Position numbers and translations under genes: made by a program. From Deltaproteobacteria bacterium (GTDB lineage Bacteria > Bacillota > Desulfotomaculia > Desulfotomaculales > JAGUVT01), in assembly GCA_020062745.1 (NCBI GenBank), contig JAGUVT010000103.1, positions 1-38,391 on the forward strand: a stretch of DNA of 38,391 nt. The letters run 5' to 3'. Shown in pieces: positions 21,803-30,345 of this stretch. Position 1 is the stretch's first letter; each line of letters starts with the position of its first letter. The notes under the pieces were generated by a model. The model was not told the DNA's origin, made no database searches, and was given only the letters and a program-made list of their open reading frames with translations.

Positions 21803-23059
21803 GATAATTCTTGCTCCCAGTTCGTTATACTTCAAATCCAGTCGTTCGTAACCCCGGTCGATGTGCGAAACGTTTTCAATAACAGTACCGTTCTCCGCCG
21901 CCAGGGCTGCCAGTACCAGAGCCGCTCCGGCCCGCAGGTCACTGGCCTCAAGGTGAGCGCCGCTCAGTTTCGGGACCCCCTTAATAATCGCTATCTGTCC
22001 CTCAACCTTAATATCAGCGCCCATCCGCCGCAGTTCCCCGGCATGCTTAAAGCGGTTTTCAAAAATAGTTTCCGCCACTATGCTGGTCCCTTCGGCCAGA
22101 CTGAGCAAAGCCATCATCTGCGGCTGCATATCGGTAGGAAAACCGGGATAAGGCATCGTCTTTAAATCCACCGCTTTTACCCTCCCTGTCCCCTGCACCT
22201 GTACAAAATCGTCGCCAACGCCAACCTTTACCCCGGCTTCCCGTAATTTAGCCAGCAGTGGTTCTACATGTTCTGGAATAACGTTAGTTATCGTCACTTC
22301 TCCGCCGGTAACAGCAGTTGCCACCATGTGAGTGCCAGCTTCAATCCGGTCGGGGATGACCGTGTGAACCACCGGCCGCAAGTCCTCGATCCGCACCCCT
22401 TCTATTTTAATGGTGTCGATGCCGGCTCCCTTCACCCGTGCCCCCATACTGTTGAGAAAATTCTGCAAATCAACAATCTCCGGTTCTTTGGCCGCGTTCC
22501 TGATCACAGTTACACCCGACGCTAAAACCGCTGCCATCATAATATTCTCAGTAGCCCCGACACTCGGCTGATCCAGGTGGACAACTCCCCCCGTCAGCCC
22601 TTCTTTGGTTTCTACCGTAATAAAGCCAAACTTTTCGTGAACCGTCGCGCCTAGAGACTGCAATCCCTTTAAATGCAGGTTCATCGGCCGGGAGCCAATC
22701 TGACAACCGCCCGGGTAAGAAATCTTAACCCGGCCGAAGCGGCTTAAAAGAGAACCGAGTACTAAGTTGGAAGCCCGCATGCGGCGCATTAATTCCTCCG
22801 GTACTTCTACCGAGTGAATGCTTTCAGTATCAACTTCAACCGTATTGCCGAACCAGTTAACTTTCGCTCCCAGATAACTCAAAACATCCTGCATCACCGC
22901 CACATCCAAAAGCCTGGGCACGCCATGAATGGTACTTTTGCTCCCGTTGAGGATGCTGGCCGCTAAAATCGGCAGGGTAGCATTTTTAGAGCCTCCCACT
23001 TGAATCGTTCCCCTGAGGTTGTGACCCCCGACAATCATCAATTTCTCTCCGTTAATCAC
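21788..23059 (-). CDS. murA: UDP-N-acetylglucosamine 1-carboxyvinyltransferase MurA
   Basis: First committed step of peptidoglycan synthesis: transfers enolpyruvate from PEP to UDP-GlcNAc. The PEP-binding catalytic loop is PGGCQIGSRPMNLHL, with Cys119 (target of fosfomycin) present. GGSKNATLPILAASIL, the UDP-GlcNAc-binding start, and PYPGFPTDMQPQ are also canonical. At 423 aa the length is normal. The GTG start at 23059 overlaps the end of murB by 8 nt; an ATG at 23038 behind GGAGAG would give a protein seven residues shorter and is a fair alternative. The cysteine means fosfomycin sensitivity is not excluded at target level. Confidence 0.97.
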   Translation of the reverse strand: MINGEKLMIVGGHNLRGTIQVGGSKNATLPILAASILNGSKSTIHGVPRLLDVAVMQDVLSYLGAKVNWFGNTVEVDTESIHSVEVPEELMRRMRASNLVLGSLLSRFGRVKISYPGGCQIGSRPMNLHLKGLQSLGATVHEKFGFITVETKEGLTGGVVHLDQPSVGATENIMMAAVLASGVTVIRNAAKEPEIVDLQNFLNSMGARVKGAGIDTIKIEGVRIEDLRPVVHTVIPDRIEAGTHMVATAVTGGEVTITNVIPEHVEPLLAKLREAGVKVGVGDDFVQVQGTGRVKAVDLKTMPYPGFPTDMQPQMMALLSLAEGTSIVAETIFENRFKHAGELRRMGADIKVEGQIAIIKGVPKLSGAHLEASDLRAGAALVLAALAAENGTVIENVSHIDRGYERLDLKYNELGARIIRVHG

Positions 23060-23960
23060 CTAAAAGCCGTACCTCCAGCTCAAGTTTTACGCCAAACCGC
23101 TGTAAAACAAGCGCCCTTACTTTTTCAATCAGCATCAGAACATCCTGTGCCGTAGCAGAACCCAGGTTGATAATAAAATTAGCATGCTGGTCGGAAACCC
23201 GGGCATTCCCCACCCGTAAACCTTTACCACCGGCATTGTCAATAAGCCAGCCTGCCGATTTGCCTGCCGGATTTTTGAAAACACTGCCTGCGCTGGCCTC
23301 AGCCAATGGTTGATGGTTTCTCCGCAGGGCCAGGCAGTTTTCCATATCCCGCCGGATTAAATCAACATCACGAGGATAACAGCAAAAAGAAGCTGCTGCC
23401 ACAATAGCCGGATCTTGCTGCAAGCTACTGCTGCGGTAGCCAAACTGGAGTTCCTCTCGCGTTTTTTCCAAAAGCTCTCCGCCGGGCCCCATTACCGTAA
23501 CTCTGGTTACCAGTTCACCAATAGCCAACCCATTGGCGCCAGCGTTCATCACTATCGCTCCACCCACCGTGCCCGGTATGCCGGCGGTAAACTCGAGACC
23601 GCCCAGGCCGTTATCTCTGGCAACTGCCGCCACCATGCTCAACCTGGCGCCAGCCTCCGCTTCAATTATCCGTCCCCGCGCCGTCACGCGAGCCAAACCG
23701 CTCCCTATTTTAATTACTATACCCCTGATGCCCCGGTCGGACACTAAAACATTAGAGCCGGCTCCAATTACAGTCAGGGGCAACCCCTTTCCACGGGCAT
23801 AAGACACCACCCGCTGCAATTCCTGAAGGCTGCCCGGCTCTACCAAAAAATCCGCCGGGCCGCCGATACGCCAGCTCGTATGCAACTGTAAAGGCTCTTT
23901 TGACCGTACCAGGCCGGGGAACAATTCTGACATTTCCCGGAATAAAGCCAGATCCGTCAC
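23052..23960 (-). CDS. murB: UDP-N-acetylenolpyruvoylglucosamine reductase MurB
   Basis: FAD enzyme that reduces the enolpyruvyl group to give UDP-MurNAc. FAD-binding segments: SWRIGGPADFLVEP, VIGAGSNVLVSDRGIRGIVI and GIPGTVGGAIVMNAGANG. The catalytic region YRSSSL and AGSVFKNPAGKSAGWLIDNAG, with the proton-donor serine, is present. This is the short type II MurB (302 aa) usual in Firmicutes. The GTG start at 23960 overlaps the murC stop (GTGA). Standing after murC and before murA is the usual order in this group. Confidence 0.97.
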   Translation of the reverse strand: MTDLALFREMSELFPGLVRSKEPLQLHTSWRIGGPADFLVEPGSLQELQRVVSYARGKGLPLTVIGAGSNVLVSDRGIRGIVIKIGSGLARVTARGRIIEAEAGARLSMVAAVARDNGLGGLEFTAGIPGTVGGAIVMNAGANGLAIGELVTRVTVMGPGGELLEKTREELQFGYRSSSLQQDPAIVAAASFCCYPRDVDLIRRDMENCLALRRNHQPLAEASAGSVFKNPAGKSAGWLIDNAGGKGLRVGNARVSDQHANFIINLGSATAQDVLMLIEKVRALVLQRFGVKLELEVRLLGD

Positions 23961-25318
23961 TTCCTCTTTCTCCTTACCAGTTCCACTCCTGCTTTCCAGA
24001 TATCGCCGGCCCCCATGGTGATGATCAGGTCACCCGGCGTCGCTTCAGCAGCCAGATATTCAACCACCTCATCCTGGGTACCGCGGTAAATAACCGCACA
24101 ACGGCCGTAATCCCTGACAGCCGACACAATGAGACGGGCCGATACCCCGGTTATAGGCTGTTCACCAGCACTGTAAATGTCACTAATAACAACCAGATCG
24201 GCATCATCGAAAGCTTCCCCGAACCGGTCCTGCAAAATAGCAGTCCTGGTATAGCGGTGAGGCTGAAAGACACAGATCAACCGTTGCGGGCCGGTCTGGC
24301 GGGCTGCCAACAACGTGGCCTTAATCTCGGCGGGGTGGTGGGCATAGTCATCCACCACTTTAATCCCGTCTATTTCACCGATCAATTGAAACCGCCGGCC
24401 GGCTCCGGCAAATGATTTCAAAGCCGTGGCAATATCTGCAAACTCCAGGCCGACAAAACGTCCTGCAGCCACTACGGCCAGGGCATTGGCCAGATTGTGA
24501 CGGCCCGGCACGGCTAATTCCAGCAGACCCAGACGCCGGCCATGGTAGTATACCTCACCGGCCGTAGCAGTACCGTTTAGTCTAACATTCTGCACGGTAT
24601 AGTCGGCCGCAAAATTATTTAAGGCATAAGACTCTACCGGCCGGCCGTAATTTTTCATCATATCCCGCAACCATGGATCATCCAGGCAAACTACCGCCAA
24701 TCCATCAACAGGTATTCTATCGAGATATTCTCGATAGGCCAGGATAATGTTCTCGAATTTTTTATAATAATCCAGGTGATCGTCATCAATATTTGTCACT
24801 ACCCCGACATACGGCTTAAGTTTCAAAAAAGAACCGTCGCTTTCATCGGCTTCCGCTACGAGATATTTGCCCCTACCCAGCTTGGCGTTGCCGCCAAAAT
24901 CAGTCAATTCACCTCCAACAATAACGGTAGGATCCAACCCGTTTTTCTCCAAGGCCATAGCCATCATTGAAGTGGTAGTAGTTTTACCGTGCATCCCGGC
25001 CACTGCCACGCCCTTCTGCCGCTGCATCAGACGGGCCAGCATCTCACCCCGCTGAAGCACCGGCAAACCTCTGACCCGGGCTTCCACCAGTTCTTCATTA
25101 TCAGGCGGTATGGCTGTCGAGACCACCACCAGGTCGGCACCTCCCACATTTTCAGCTCTATGCTTATTGTAACAGGTTGCCCCTAGAGCCGTCAGTCGTT
25201 CGGTTGCCGCTGATGCATTTAAATCCGAACCGGTTATCCGGTATCCCAGTTCCAGCATGATTCTGGCAATGCCGCTCATACCGGCGCCGCCAATCCCGAT
25301 AAAATGAATTGTTTGCAA
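23957..25318 (-). CDS. murC: UDP-N-acetylmuramate--L-alanine ligase MurC
   Basis: ATP-dependent ligase that adds L-Ala to UDP-MurNAc. The N-terminal Rossmann domain (HFIGIGGAGMSGIARIMLELG) binds the UDP part. The P-loop AGMHGKTTTTSMMA, the VAEADESDGSFLKL segment and the C-terminal VDDYAHHPAEIKATL are diagnostic. At 453 aa the length is standard. The start is TTG at 25318 behind GGGGAGGCG. It is preceded by a 111-bp gap containing a TATAAT, then murG. Confidence 0.97.
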   Translation of the reverse strand: MQTIHFIGIGGAGMSGIARIMLELGYRITGSDLNASAATERLTALGATCYNKHRAENVGGADLVVVSTAIPPDNEELVEARVRGLPVLQRGEMLARLMQRQKGVAVAGMHGKTTTTSMMAMALEKNGLDPTVIVGGELTDFGGNAKLGRGKYLVAEADESDGSFLKLKPYVGVVTNIDDDHLDYYKKFENIILAYREYLDRIPVDGLAVVCLDDPWLRDMMKNYGRPVESYALNNFAADYTVQNVRLNGTATAGEVYYHGRRLGLLELAVPGRHNLANALAVVAAGRFVGLEFADIATALKSFAGAGRRFQLIGEIDGIKVVDDYAHHPAEIKATLLAARQTGPQRLICVFQPHRYTRTAILQDRFGEAFDDADLVVISDIYSAGEQPITGVSARLIVSAVRDYGRCAVIYRGTQDEVVEYLAAEATPGDLIITMGAGDIWKAGVELVRRKRK

Positions 25319-25429
25319 ATACGCCTCCCCTTCCCGTTAACATCCAAATAATAAAAAGGGGGCCTTTAGGATACATTATACTATGCTTTGAGCCAAAAAG
25401 TTGTTCCGGGACAGATACGTCTATCCTTA
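25319..25429 (-). other. Gap between murG and murC with a possible promoter
   Basis: The minus strand contains CATAGTATAATGTATCC (TATAAT at about 25380) about 60 nt before the murC start, without a clear -35, followed by AAAGGCCCCCTTTTTATTA. This could be a weak internal promoter; nothing else is evident. Confidence 0.35.
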
Positions 25430-26545
25430 TTAATAACCTGCAACAAGCTCTCCAACGCAATTCAAAATATCTTCCAGTGCCCGTGGCCGGCCCAGCGCCA
25501 GGCAGGCTGCAGACATAGCCGCCAACCGCCCGGGGTTGTCCAGCAACCCGGTTACCTTTTTGATCAACAATTCACCGGTCAGTTCCCGGTCCAGAATTAC
25601 CTGCGCCGCACCCTGTTGCGCCAGGGCCCGGGCATTATACTCCTGGTGATTCTCCGCCGCATAAGGATAAGGAACCAGGATAGCAGGCCGGCCAAGGGCA
25701 GTTAATTCCGCCAGGGTGGCCGCTCCGGCCCGGCTGATTACCAGATCTGCTACTGCCAGCGCGTCTTGCACGTTATAAATATAAGGCATAATGATAACGT
25801 TACTGACAGCAGCCAGGTCAATACCTTCCCTGCGGCAGCGTGCGCGGAAATCATCATATCCGGCCCGGCCGGCGGCATGCAAAATCTGCAGCCGCGGGTT
25901 ATCCTGAAACACCTTGATCATTGCTACCATCGCCCTATTAATAGTTTGGGAACCCCGGCTGCCGCCAAAAGAAAAAACAGTAAACCGCTCCTCCTTCAGT
26001 CCCATTTTCTTCAGGGCTGCCTGCCGATCCCCCTGTAAAATCTCAGGTCTTACCGGCAGTCCTGTCAGCCTCACCCTGGCGCCCCGGGGAAAATACGGTA
26101 TTGAATCAGCAAAAGTGACTGCGATCAAACGGCAAAACCGGGCCAGGATGCGGTTGGTAAGACCAGGCAAGGCATTTTGCTCATGGATCAAGGTGGGAAT
26201 ACCCTGCCGCGCAGCCGCTAAAACAACGGGGCCGCAGACATAACCGCCGGTACCGATTACTACCGCCGGCTGCCACTTGCGCAACACCCGCCCGGCCTCA
26301 TGCAAACCCCGCCAGGCCTGCCAGCAAACCTTTAAATTTTTCAAGGAAATCTTTCTTTCCAAACCAGCCGCCACAATCCCCTTGAAAGGCAGGCCGGCTT
26401 TCGGGACAATATCCTCCTCCATTCCGCCGGTAACTCCGATATATAAGATTTCGGCGCCGGGATACCGGCCTTGCAGTCCCTGAGCAATAGCCAAAGCCGG
26501 GTAAATATGCCCGCCGGTACCACCGCCGGCAACAACAAACCGCAC
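25430..26545 (-). CDS. murG: Undecaprenyl-PP-MurNAc-pentapeptide GlcNAc transferase MurG
   Basis: Peripheral membrane glycosyltransferase that makes lipid II from lipid I. The N-terminal glycine loop [18 protein letters not shown], the second loop [16 protein letters not shown], the [14 protein letters not shown] segment and the C-terminal [11 protein letters not shown] and [27 protein letters not shown] (UDP-GlcNAc site) are all canonical. At 371 aa the length is normal. The start is GTG at 26545. It follows ftsW/spoVE, whose product works with lipid II on the other side of the membrane. Confidence 0.97.
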   Translation of the reverse strand: MRFVVAGGGTGGHIYPALAIAQGLQGRYPGAEILYIGVTGGMEEDIVPKAGLPFKGIVAAGLERKISLKNLKVCWQAWRGLHEAGRVLRKWQPAVVIGTGGYVCGPVVLAAARQGIPTLIHEQNALPGLTNRILARFCRLIAVTFADSIPYFPRGARVRLTGLPVRPEILQGDRQAALKKMGLKEERFTVFSFGGSRGSQTINRAMVAMIKVFQDNPRLQILHAAGRAGYDDFRARCRREGIDLAAVSNVIIMPYIYNVQDALAVADLVISRAGAATLAELTALGRPAILVPYPYAAENHQEYNARALAQQGAAQVILDRELTGELLIKKVTGLLDNPGRLAAMSAACLALGRPRALEDILNCVGELVAGY

Positions 26546-26569
26546 TGTATTCCCTCCCGCAGGGAGTTT

Positions 26570-27673
26570 TTACGTCTTTTCGGTAAAGCGGGATATGTTC
26601 AGTAAAATGCCCACTCCCGCCAGCAGAAAAATCAGCGAAGTGCCGCCGAAACTGATAAAAGGCAAAGTTATGCCGGTAACCGGTAAAGAGCCGGTTACCA
26701 CACCGATATTGATTACCACCTGTACCCCAACCCAGGCGGTAATGCCGGCGGCCAGCAGGCTGGCGAAGGGATCAGGAGAAGTAATAGCTATTTTCAACCC
26801 CCGCCAGATGAATAAAAGAAAAAGAAATATTACCAGGGAAGCCCCCAAAAAACCCAACTCTTCACCAATAATAGCAAATATAAAGTCGGTATGCTGCTCC
26901 GGCAGATAAAGAAACTTCTGCCGGCTCTGTCCCAGGCCAAGCCCGAACAGGCGGCCGGAGCCAAGGGCATAAAGAGCCTGAATGATATGAAAACCGTCGC
27001 CCTGCGGGTCGGCCCAGGGATCCAGGAAGGCCAGAAAACGCTGCATCCGGTACGGCTCTACTACAATAGCCGCCCCCACGGCTGCCAGCCCGGCTACAGA
27101 CAGCGCGCCCAGGTGGGCAAGCCTGGCGCCGGCCGCAAAAATCATCACAAAAATAATCCCGGCCAGGGAAATGGCCGTGCCCAGATCGGGCTGAAGCAGC
27201 ACCAGGCCGGCCGCCAACGCCATTACCAGCAGGTAGGGCAGCACGCCGCGAGAAAAATTTGTTATCTTCTCCCGGTTCCTGGACAAGCCGTACGCGGTAA
27301 ATATAATCAAACAGAGTTTAACCGTTTCAGCCGGGGCAAAAGTAACAGGCCCCGCCTTAATCCAGCGTTGAGCCCCGTGCGACGAGTAGCCGATCCCGGG
27401 AATAAACACCAGAAGCAGCAGGATGAAGGCCAGAACCAGCAGCGGCCCGGCCCATCCTTTCAACTGGCGGTAGTCGTAATTCATCATCACAAAAAGAGCA
27501 GCCAGTCCAATGGCAGACCACAGTAACTGCCGTTTAAAAAAATAAAAGCTGTCACCATAATACACCAGGGTGCTATACCCGCTGGCGCTGAATACCATCA
27601 CCACACCCAGGCTCAAAAGCATCATTACCGCCAGGAAAAGGATAAAATCGGGCGGTTTTCTTTTAGAGCGCAC
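26570..27673 (-). CDS. spoVE: SEDS peptidoglycan polymerase FtsW/SpoVE
   Basis: A polytopic SEDS glycosyltransferase (about ten helices) that polymerises lipid II together with a class B PBP. Landmarks: GVVMVFSASGYSTL, WIKAGPVTFAPAETVKL, LLQPDLGTAISL, the PEQHTDFIFAIIGEELGF loop and VTGITLPFISFGGTSL. At 367 aa it resembles FtsW and SpoVE equally. The place between murD and murG is that of Bacillus spoVE, but as the only SEDS gene in this cluster it could serve vegetative division too. The start is GTG at 27673 behind GGGGGTAGAACC. A 237-bp repeat-rich gap separates it from murD. Confidence 0.93.
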   Translation of the reverse strand: MRSKRKPPDFILFLAVMMLLSLGVVMVFSASGYSTLVYYGDSFYFFKRQLLWSAIGLAALFVMMNYDYRQLKGWAGPLLVLAFILLLLVFIPGIGYSSHGAQRWIKAGPVTFAPAETVKLCLIIFTAYGLSRNREKITNFSRGVLPYLLVMALAAGLVLLQPDLGTAISLAGIIFVMIFAAGARLAHLGALSVAGLAAVGAAIVVEPYRMQRFLAFLDPWADPQGDGFHIIQALYALGSGRLFGLGLGQSRQKFLYLPEQHTDFIFAIIGEELGFLGASLVIFLFLLFIWRGLKIAITSPDPFASLLAAGITAWVGVQVVINIGVVTGSLPVTGITLPFISFGGTSLIFLLAGVGILLNISRFTEKT

Positions 27674-27713
27674 GGTTCTACCCCCAGTTTGAATCCATCG
27701 AAAAAACCCGTCC

Positions 27714-27730
27714 TGTCATTGCGAGCCATC
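27714..27730. repeat. Dispersed repeat family A, left-arm fragment
   Basis: TGTCATTGCGAGCCATC, only the outer arm, 55 bp from a full copy of the same family and next to a family B unit. Confidence 0.65.
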
Positions 27731-27742
27731 CTCTTTTACCCT

Positions 27743-27763
27743 AATTCCGGGGACACAATACTT
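27743..27763. repeat. Dispersed repeat family B, single 21-bp unit
   Basis: AATTCCGGGGACACAATACT plus one base. It corresponds to the tandem units at 15525-15566 and is placed between two family A elements in the murD-ftsW gap. Confidence 0.7.
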
Positions 27764-27768
27764 ATCTA

Positions 27769-27874
27769 CCCTGAAAATTACTCTTTTGTCATTGCGAGCC
27801 GCAGGCGAAGCAATCCCATAATCGCATACGTTGCCTTTGAGATTGCTTCGTCGCTGACGCTCCTCGCAATGACG
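27769..27874. repeat. Dispersed palindromic repeat family A, full copy (murD-ftsW gap)
   Basis: CCTGAAAATTACTC, TGTCATTGCGAG, CCGCAGGCGAAGCAATC, a variable centre, then GAGATTGCTTCGTCGC and the closing CTCGCAATGAC. With the copies at 3292, 5297 and 7989 it defines the family: a conserved left extension plus an imperfect palindrome of roughly 75-85 bp. Confidence 0.85.
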
Positions 27875-27910
27875 TGGTGGACGACATTTTCACCCTTTTA
27901 CCGCGCCGCG

Positions 27911-29278
27911 TCAGCAACATGAACATCCAGGCAGCGTCTTTAGCACTAACTCCTTAAACAAGTCGCCTCTTTCCTCGTAACTGTTAAACATGTCCCAACT
28001 GGCACAGGCCGGGGAAAGCAACACGATCTCACCCGGGCGGGCCGCCCGGTGGGCCAGCAGCACCGCCTCTTCAAGATTAACGGCCGGCAGGATATTTTGA
28101 AAACCCCGGGAGCGGGCGGCTTCGGCAATTAAACCGGCGCTCTGACCCAAAACTACCAGTACCCGTACTTTCTCTTTTATCTTATCAGCAAACGCACCAA
28201 AATCACTACCCTTATTTTTGCCGCCGGCAATTAAAATAACCGGCTCCCGGTAAGCCTCAAGAGCCTTAATCGAAGCATCCGGGTTGGTGCCTTTGGAATC
28301 ATTGACATACTTCGCCCCTTTGATTTCAGAGACGAATTCCAGCCGGTGCGGTACCCCCTTAAAATTCCTTAAAGCACCGGCTATATACCTGCCGTCTATC
28401 CCCCAGGCCCTGGCCGCAGCAACTGCAGCCAGGGCATTTTCCAGGTTATGGGCGCCGGGAATAGCAACTTCATCAGCACCGCAGATTTCCTCCGGGCCGC
28501 TACCCATTTCCACTACTACCCGTCCGTCCTGGACAAAAACTCCTTTTTCTAAAATATGTTTCCGGCTGAAAAATATTACTCTGCCGCGGCACCCGGCGGC
28601 CAGGGCGGCCGTTACCGGTTCATCATAATTGAGCACGGCATAATCATTTACTCCTTGATTGGCAAAAATCCTGGCCTTGGCTTCAATATAACAGTTCATG
28701 TTTCCATGCCGGTCCAGATGATCCGGGGTAATATTTAAAACCACCCCTATCCTCGGCCGGAAACAAACTGTGGTCTCTAGTTGAAAACTGGAAACCTCCG
28801 CCACTATAACATCACTATATTTTTCCACCTCGGCCACCAGCGGGGTTCCGATATTACCGGCTACTAACGTAGTATAACCGGCATTACGGAAAATTTCACC
28901 GGTAAGAGCCGTGGTAGTAGTCTTGCCGTTAGTCCCGGTGATAGCCACCACAGGCGAAGCAGCAAAACGATAAGCCAGCTCCAGTTCACCGATAACCGGT
29001 ATGCCGCCGGCATAAGCAGCGGCGACCGGCGCTACTGTCTGGGGAACTCCCGGACTGACAACCAGCAGATAATATTTATCTTTTGTCACATCCGGATGTC
29101 TACCGAAACACAGACGCACGCCAACTGCCTCCAAATCCGCCGGGCCGTCCCCGAAAACTCCAGCTTCTTTGATATCAGTAAGCGTAGTCTGCGCCCCCCT
29201 GCCGACCAGAAAACGGGCCGCCGCCAGCCCGCTCTTGCCGGCCCCAATCACCAGTACCTTCTTACCCCGCAATTCCAC
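27911..29278 (-). CDS. murD: UDP-N-acetylmuramoylalanine--D-glutamate ligase MurD
   Basis: Adds D-Glu to UDP-MurNAc-L-Ala. The N-terminal VLVIGAGKSGLAAARFLVG, the P-loop VVAITGTNGKTTTTALTGE, NITPDHLDRHGNMNCYIEAK and the C-terminal VNDSKGTNPDASIKALEAY and LLSPACASWDMFNSYEERG motifs are complete. At 455 aa the length is normal. The start is GTG at 29278. Upstream lies a short gap with two repeats (families C and D); downstream is a 237-bp gap made almost wholly of repeats. The extreme tail (PGCSCC) is Cys-rich and unlike the family, perhaps again a product of a changed stop. Confidence 0.97.
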   Translation of the reverse strand: MELRGKKVLVIGAGKSGLAAARFLVGRGAQTTLTDIKEAGVFGDGPADLEAVGVRLCFGRHPDVTKDKYYLLVVSPGVPQTVAPVAAAYAGGIPVIGELELAYRFAASPVVAITGTNGKTTTTALTGEIFRNAGYTTLVAGNIGTPLVAEVEKYSDVIVAEVSSFQLETTVCFRPRIGVVLNITPDHLDRHGNMNCYIEAKARIFANQGVNDYAVLNYDEPVTAALAAGCRGRVIFFSRKHILEKGVFVQDGRVVVEMGSGPEEICGADEVAIPGAHNLENALAAVAAARAWGIDGRYIAGALRNFKGVPHRLEFVSEIKGAKYVNDSKGTNPDASIKALEAYREPVILIAGGKNKGSDFGAFADKIKEKVRVLVVLGQSAGLIAEAARSRGFQNILPAVNLEEAVLLAHRAARPGEIVLLSPACASWDMFNSYEERGDLFKELVLKTLPGCSCC

Positions 29279-29299
29279 CTTAACTCAAAACCTCCCGGG

Positions 29300-29329
29300 A
29301 CAATTTTTGCCACAGAGAGCACAGAGGCT
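29300..29329. repeat. Dispersed repeat family C (CACAGAG), copy in murD-mraY gap
   Basis: ACAATTTTTGCCACAGAG followed by AGCACAGAGGCT. About 28 bp are identical to the copy read as the spoIIGA tail (15797-15770, opposite strand). Confidence 0.85.
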
Positions 29330-29352
29330 GGTGCCGCAACGCGGCATGAGTG
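29330..29352. repeat. Dispersed repeat family D, copy 2
   Basis: Identical over 23 bp to 3416-3438 in the end of moeA. It lies next to the family C copy, in the gap upstream of murD. Confidence 0.85.
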
Positions 29353-29361
29353 GCTAATTTT

Positions 29362-30345
29362 TTAAAAGAGCCGGTACAGGCCGGCCAGTCCTAATGCGGC
29401 AAACATGACGGATGCGGCCCAAAAAGTCACCACCACCCGGTTTTCGCTCCAGTTTCCCAGTTCAAAATGGTGATGCAGGGGACTCATCCGGAACACCCGC
29501 CTCCCGGTCAATTGAAAGGAAAACACCTGAATAATCACAGACAAAGTCTCCAGAACATAAATACCGCCGATTACAATTAAAAAAAGCTCGCTCCTGGTAA
29601 GTACAGCCGCCGCCCCCAGGGCTCCGCCTAAAGCCAGGGAACCGGTATCACCCATAAAAACCCGCGCCGGGTGGCGGTTATAATAAAGAAAACCAAAGCA
29701 GCCACCGGCCAGCGCCGCCATAACAACAGCCACGCCGGTCTTGTCCACCACTGCCGCAATCAGTGAAAAGGCCAGAGCGCAGGCCAGGCTGACCCCTGCC
29801 GCCAGGCCGTCCAGTCCGTCGGTAAGATTGACCGCGTTGGCCGTCCCCACCACCACCAGGATAGCTAAAAATATGAACAGCCCAAAGCCCAAATCCAGGC
29901 TTATACCGCCGTCAACGAACAGGCCGGAGTAAGGAACCATCAATCCGGTGCCGCGGCCGGCTGTAAACATAGCTAAAAATGCCAGGGCGGCAGCCAGCAC
30001 CAGTTGCCCGGATAATTTTTCCCGCGCCCGCAACCCCAGGGGCCTTTTCAAAACCACTTTCAGGTAATCATCCAGGAGGCCGATTATCCCGAAGCCCACA
30101 GCCGTACCCAGCACCAACATTCCGTCAATATAATCCCGGGCCAGCAAAAGGCTGCTGACCAGAACTCCGGCCAGGAAAACTAACCCCCCCATAGTAGGAG
30201 TGCCGGCTTTTTTCAGGTGCCGGGAAGGCCCATCCTGGCGAATATTCTGGCCAAATTTCAGCCGCTGCAAAACCGGTATAACCAGAGGGCCGAAAAGCAG
30301 CGTAACAACCAGTGCTACGGCAAAAGCCACGATCAACTTTTCCAT
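29362..30345 (-). CDS. mraY: Phospho-MurNAc-pentapeptide transferase MraY
   Basis: Integral membrane enzyme (ten helices) that transfers phospho-MurNAc-pentapeptide to undecaprenyl phosphate, giving lipid I. The magnesium and substrate motifs are present: GLLDDYLKVVLKRPLGL, ANAVNLTDGLDGLAAG, FMGDTGSLALGGALG and the C-terminal MSPLHHHFELGNWSE. At 327 aa the length is normal. The ATG at 30345 overlaps the end of murF by 13 nt. The order murE-murF-mraY-murD is the classical one. Confidence 0.97.
   Translation of the reverse strand: MEKLIVAFAVALVVTLLFGPLVIPVLQRLKFGQNIRQDGPSRHLKKAGTPTMGGLVFLAGVLVSSLLLARDYIDGMLVLGTAVGFGIIGLLDDYLKVVLKRPLGLRAREKLSGQLVLAAALAFLAMFTAGRGTGLMVPYSGLFVDGGISLDLGFGLFIFLAILVVVGTANAVNLTDGLDGLAAGVSLACALAFSLIAAVVDKTGVAVVMAALAGGCFGFLYYNRHPARVFMGDTGSLALGGALGAAAVLTRSELFLIVIGGIYVLETLSVIIQVFSFQLTGRRVFRMSPLHHHFELGNWSENRVVVTFWAASVMFAALGLAGLYRLF

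Noticed and set aside
27689-27922. 77-codon plus-strand frame in the murD-ftsW gap
   Set aside because: It is a translation through repeat families B and A with no other coding signs.
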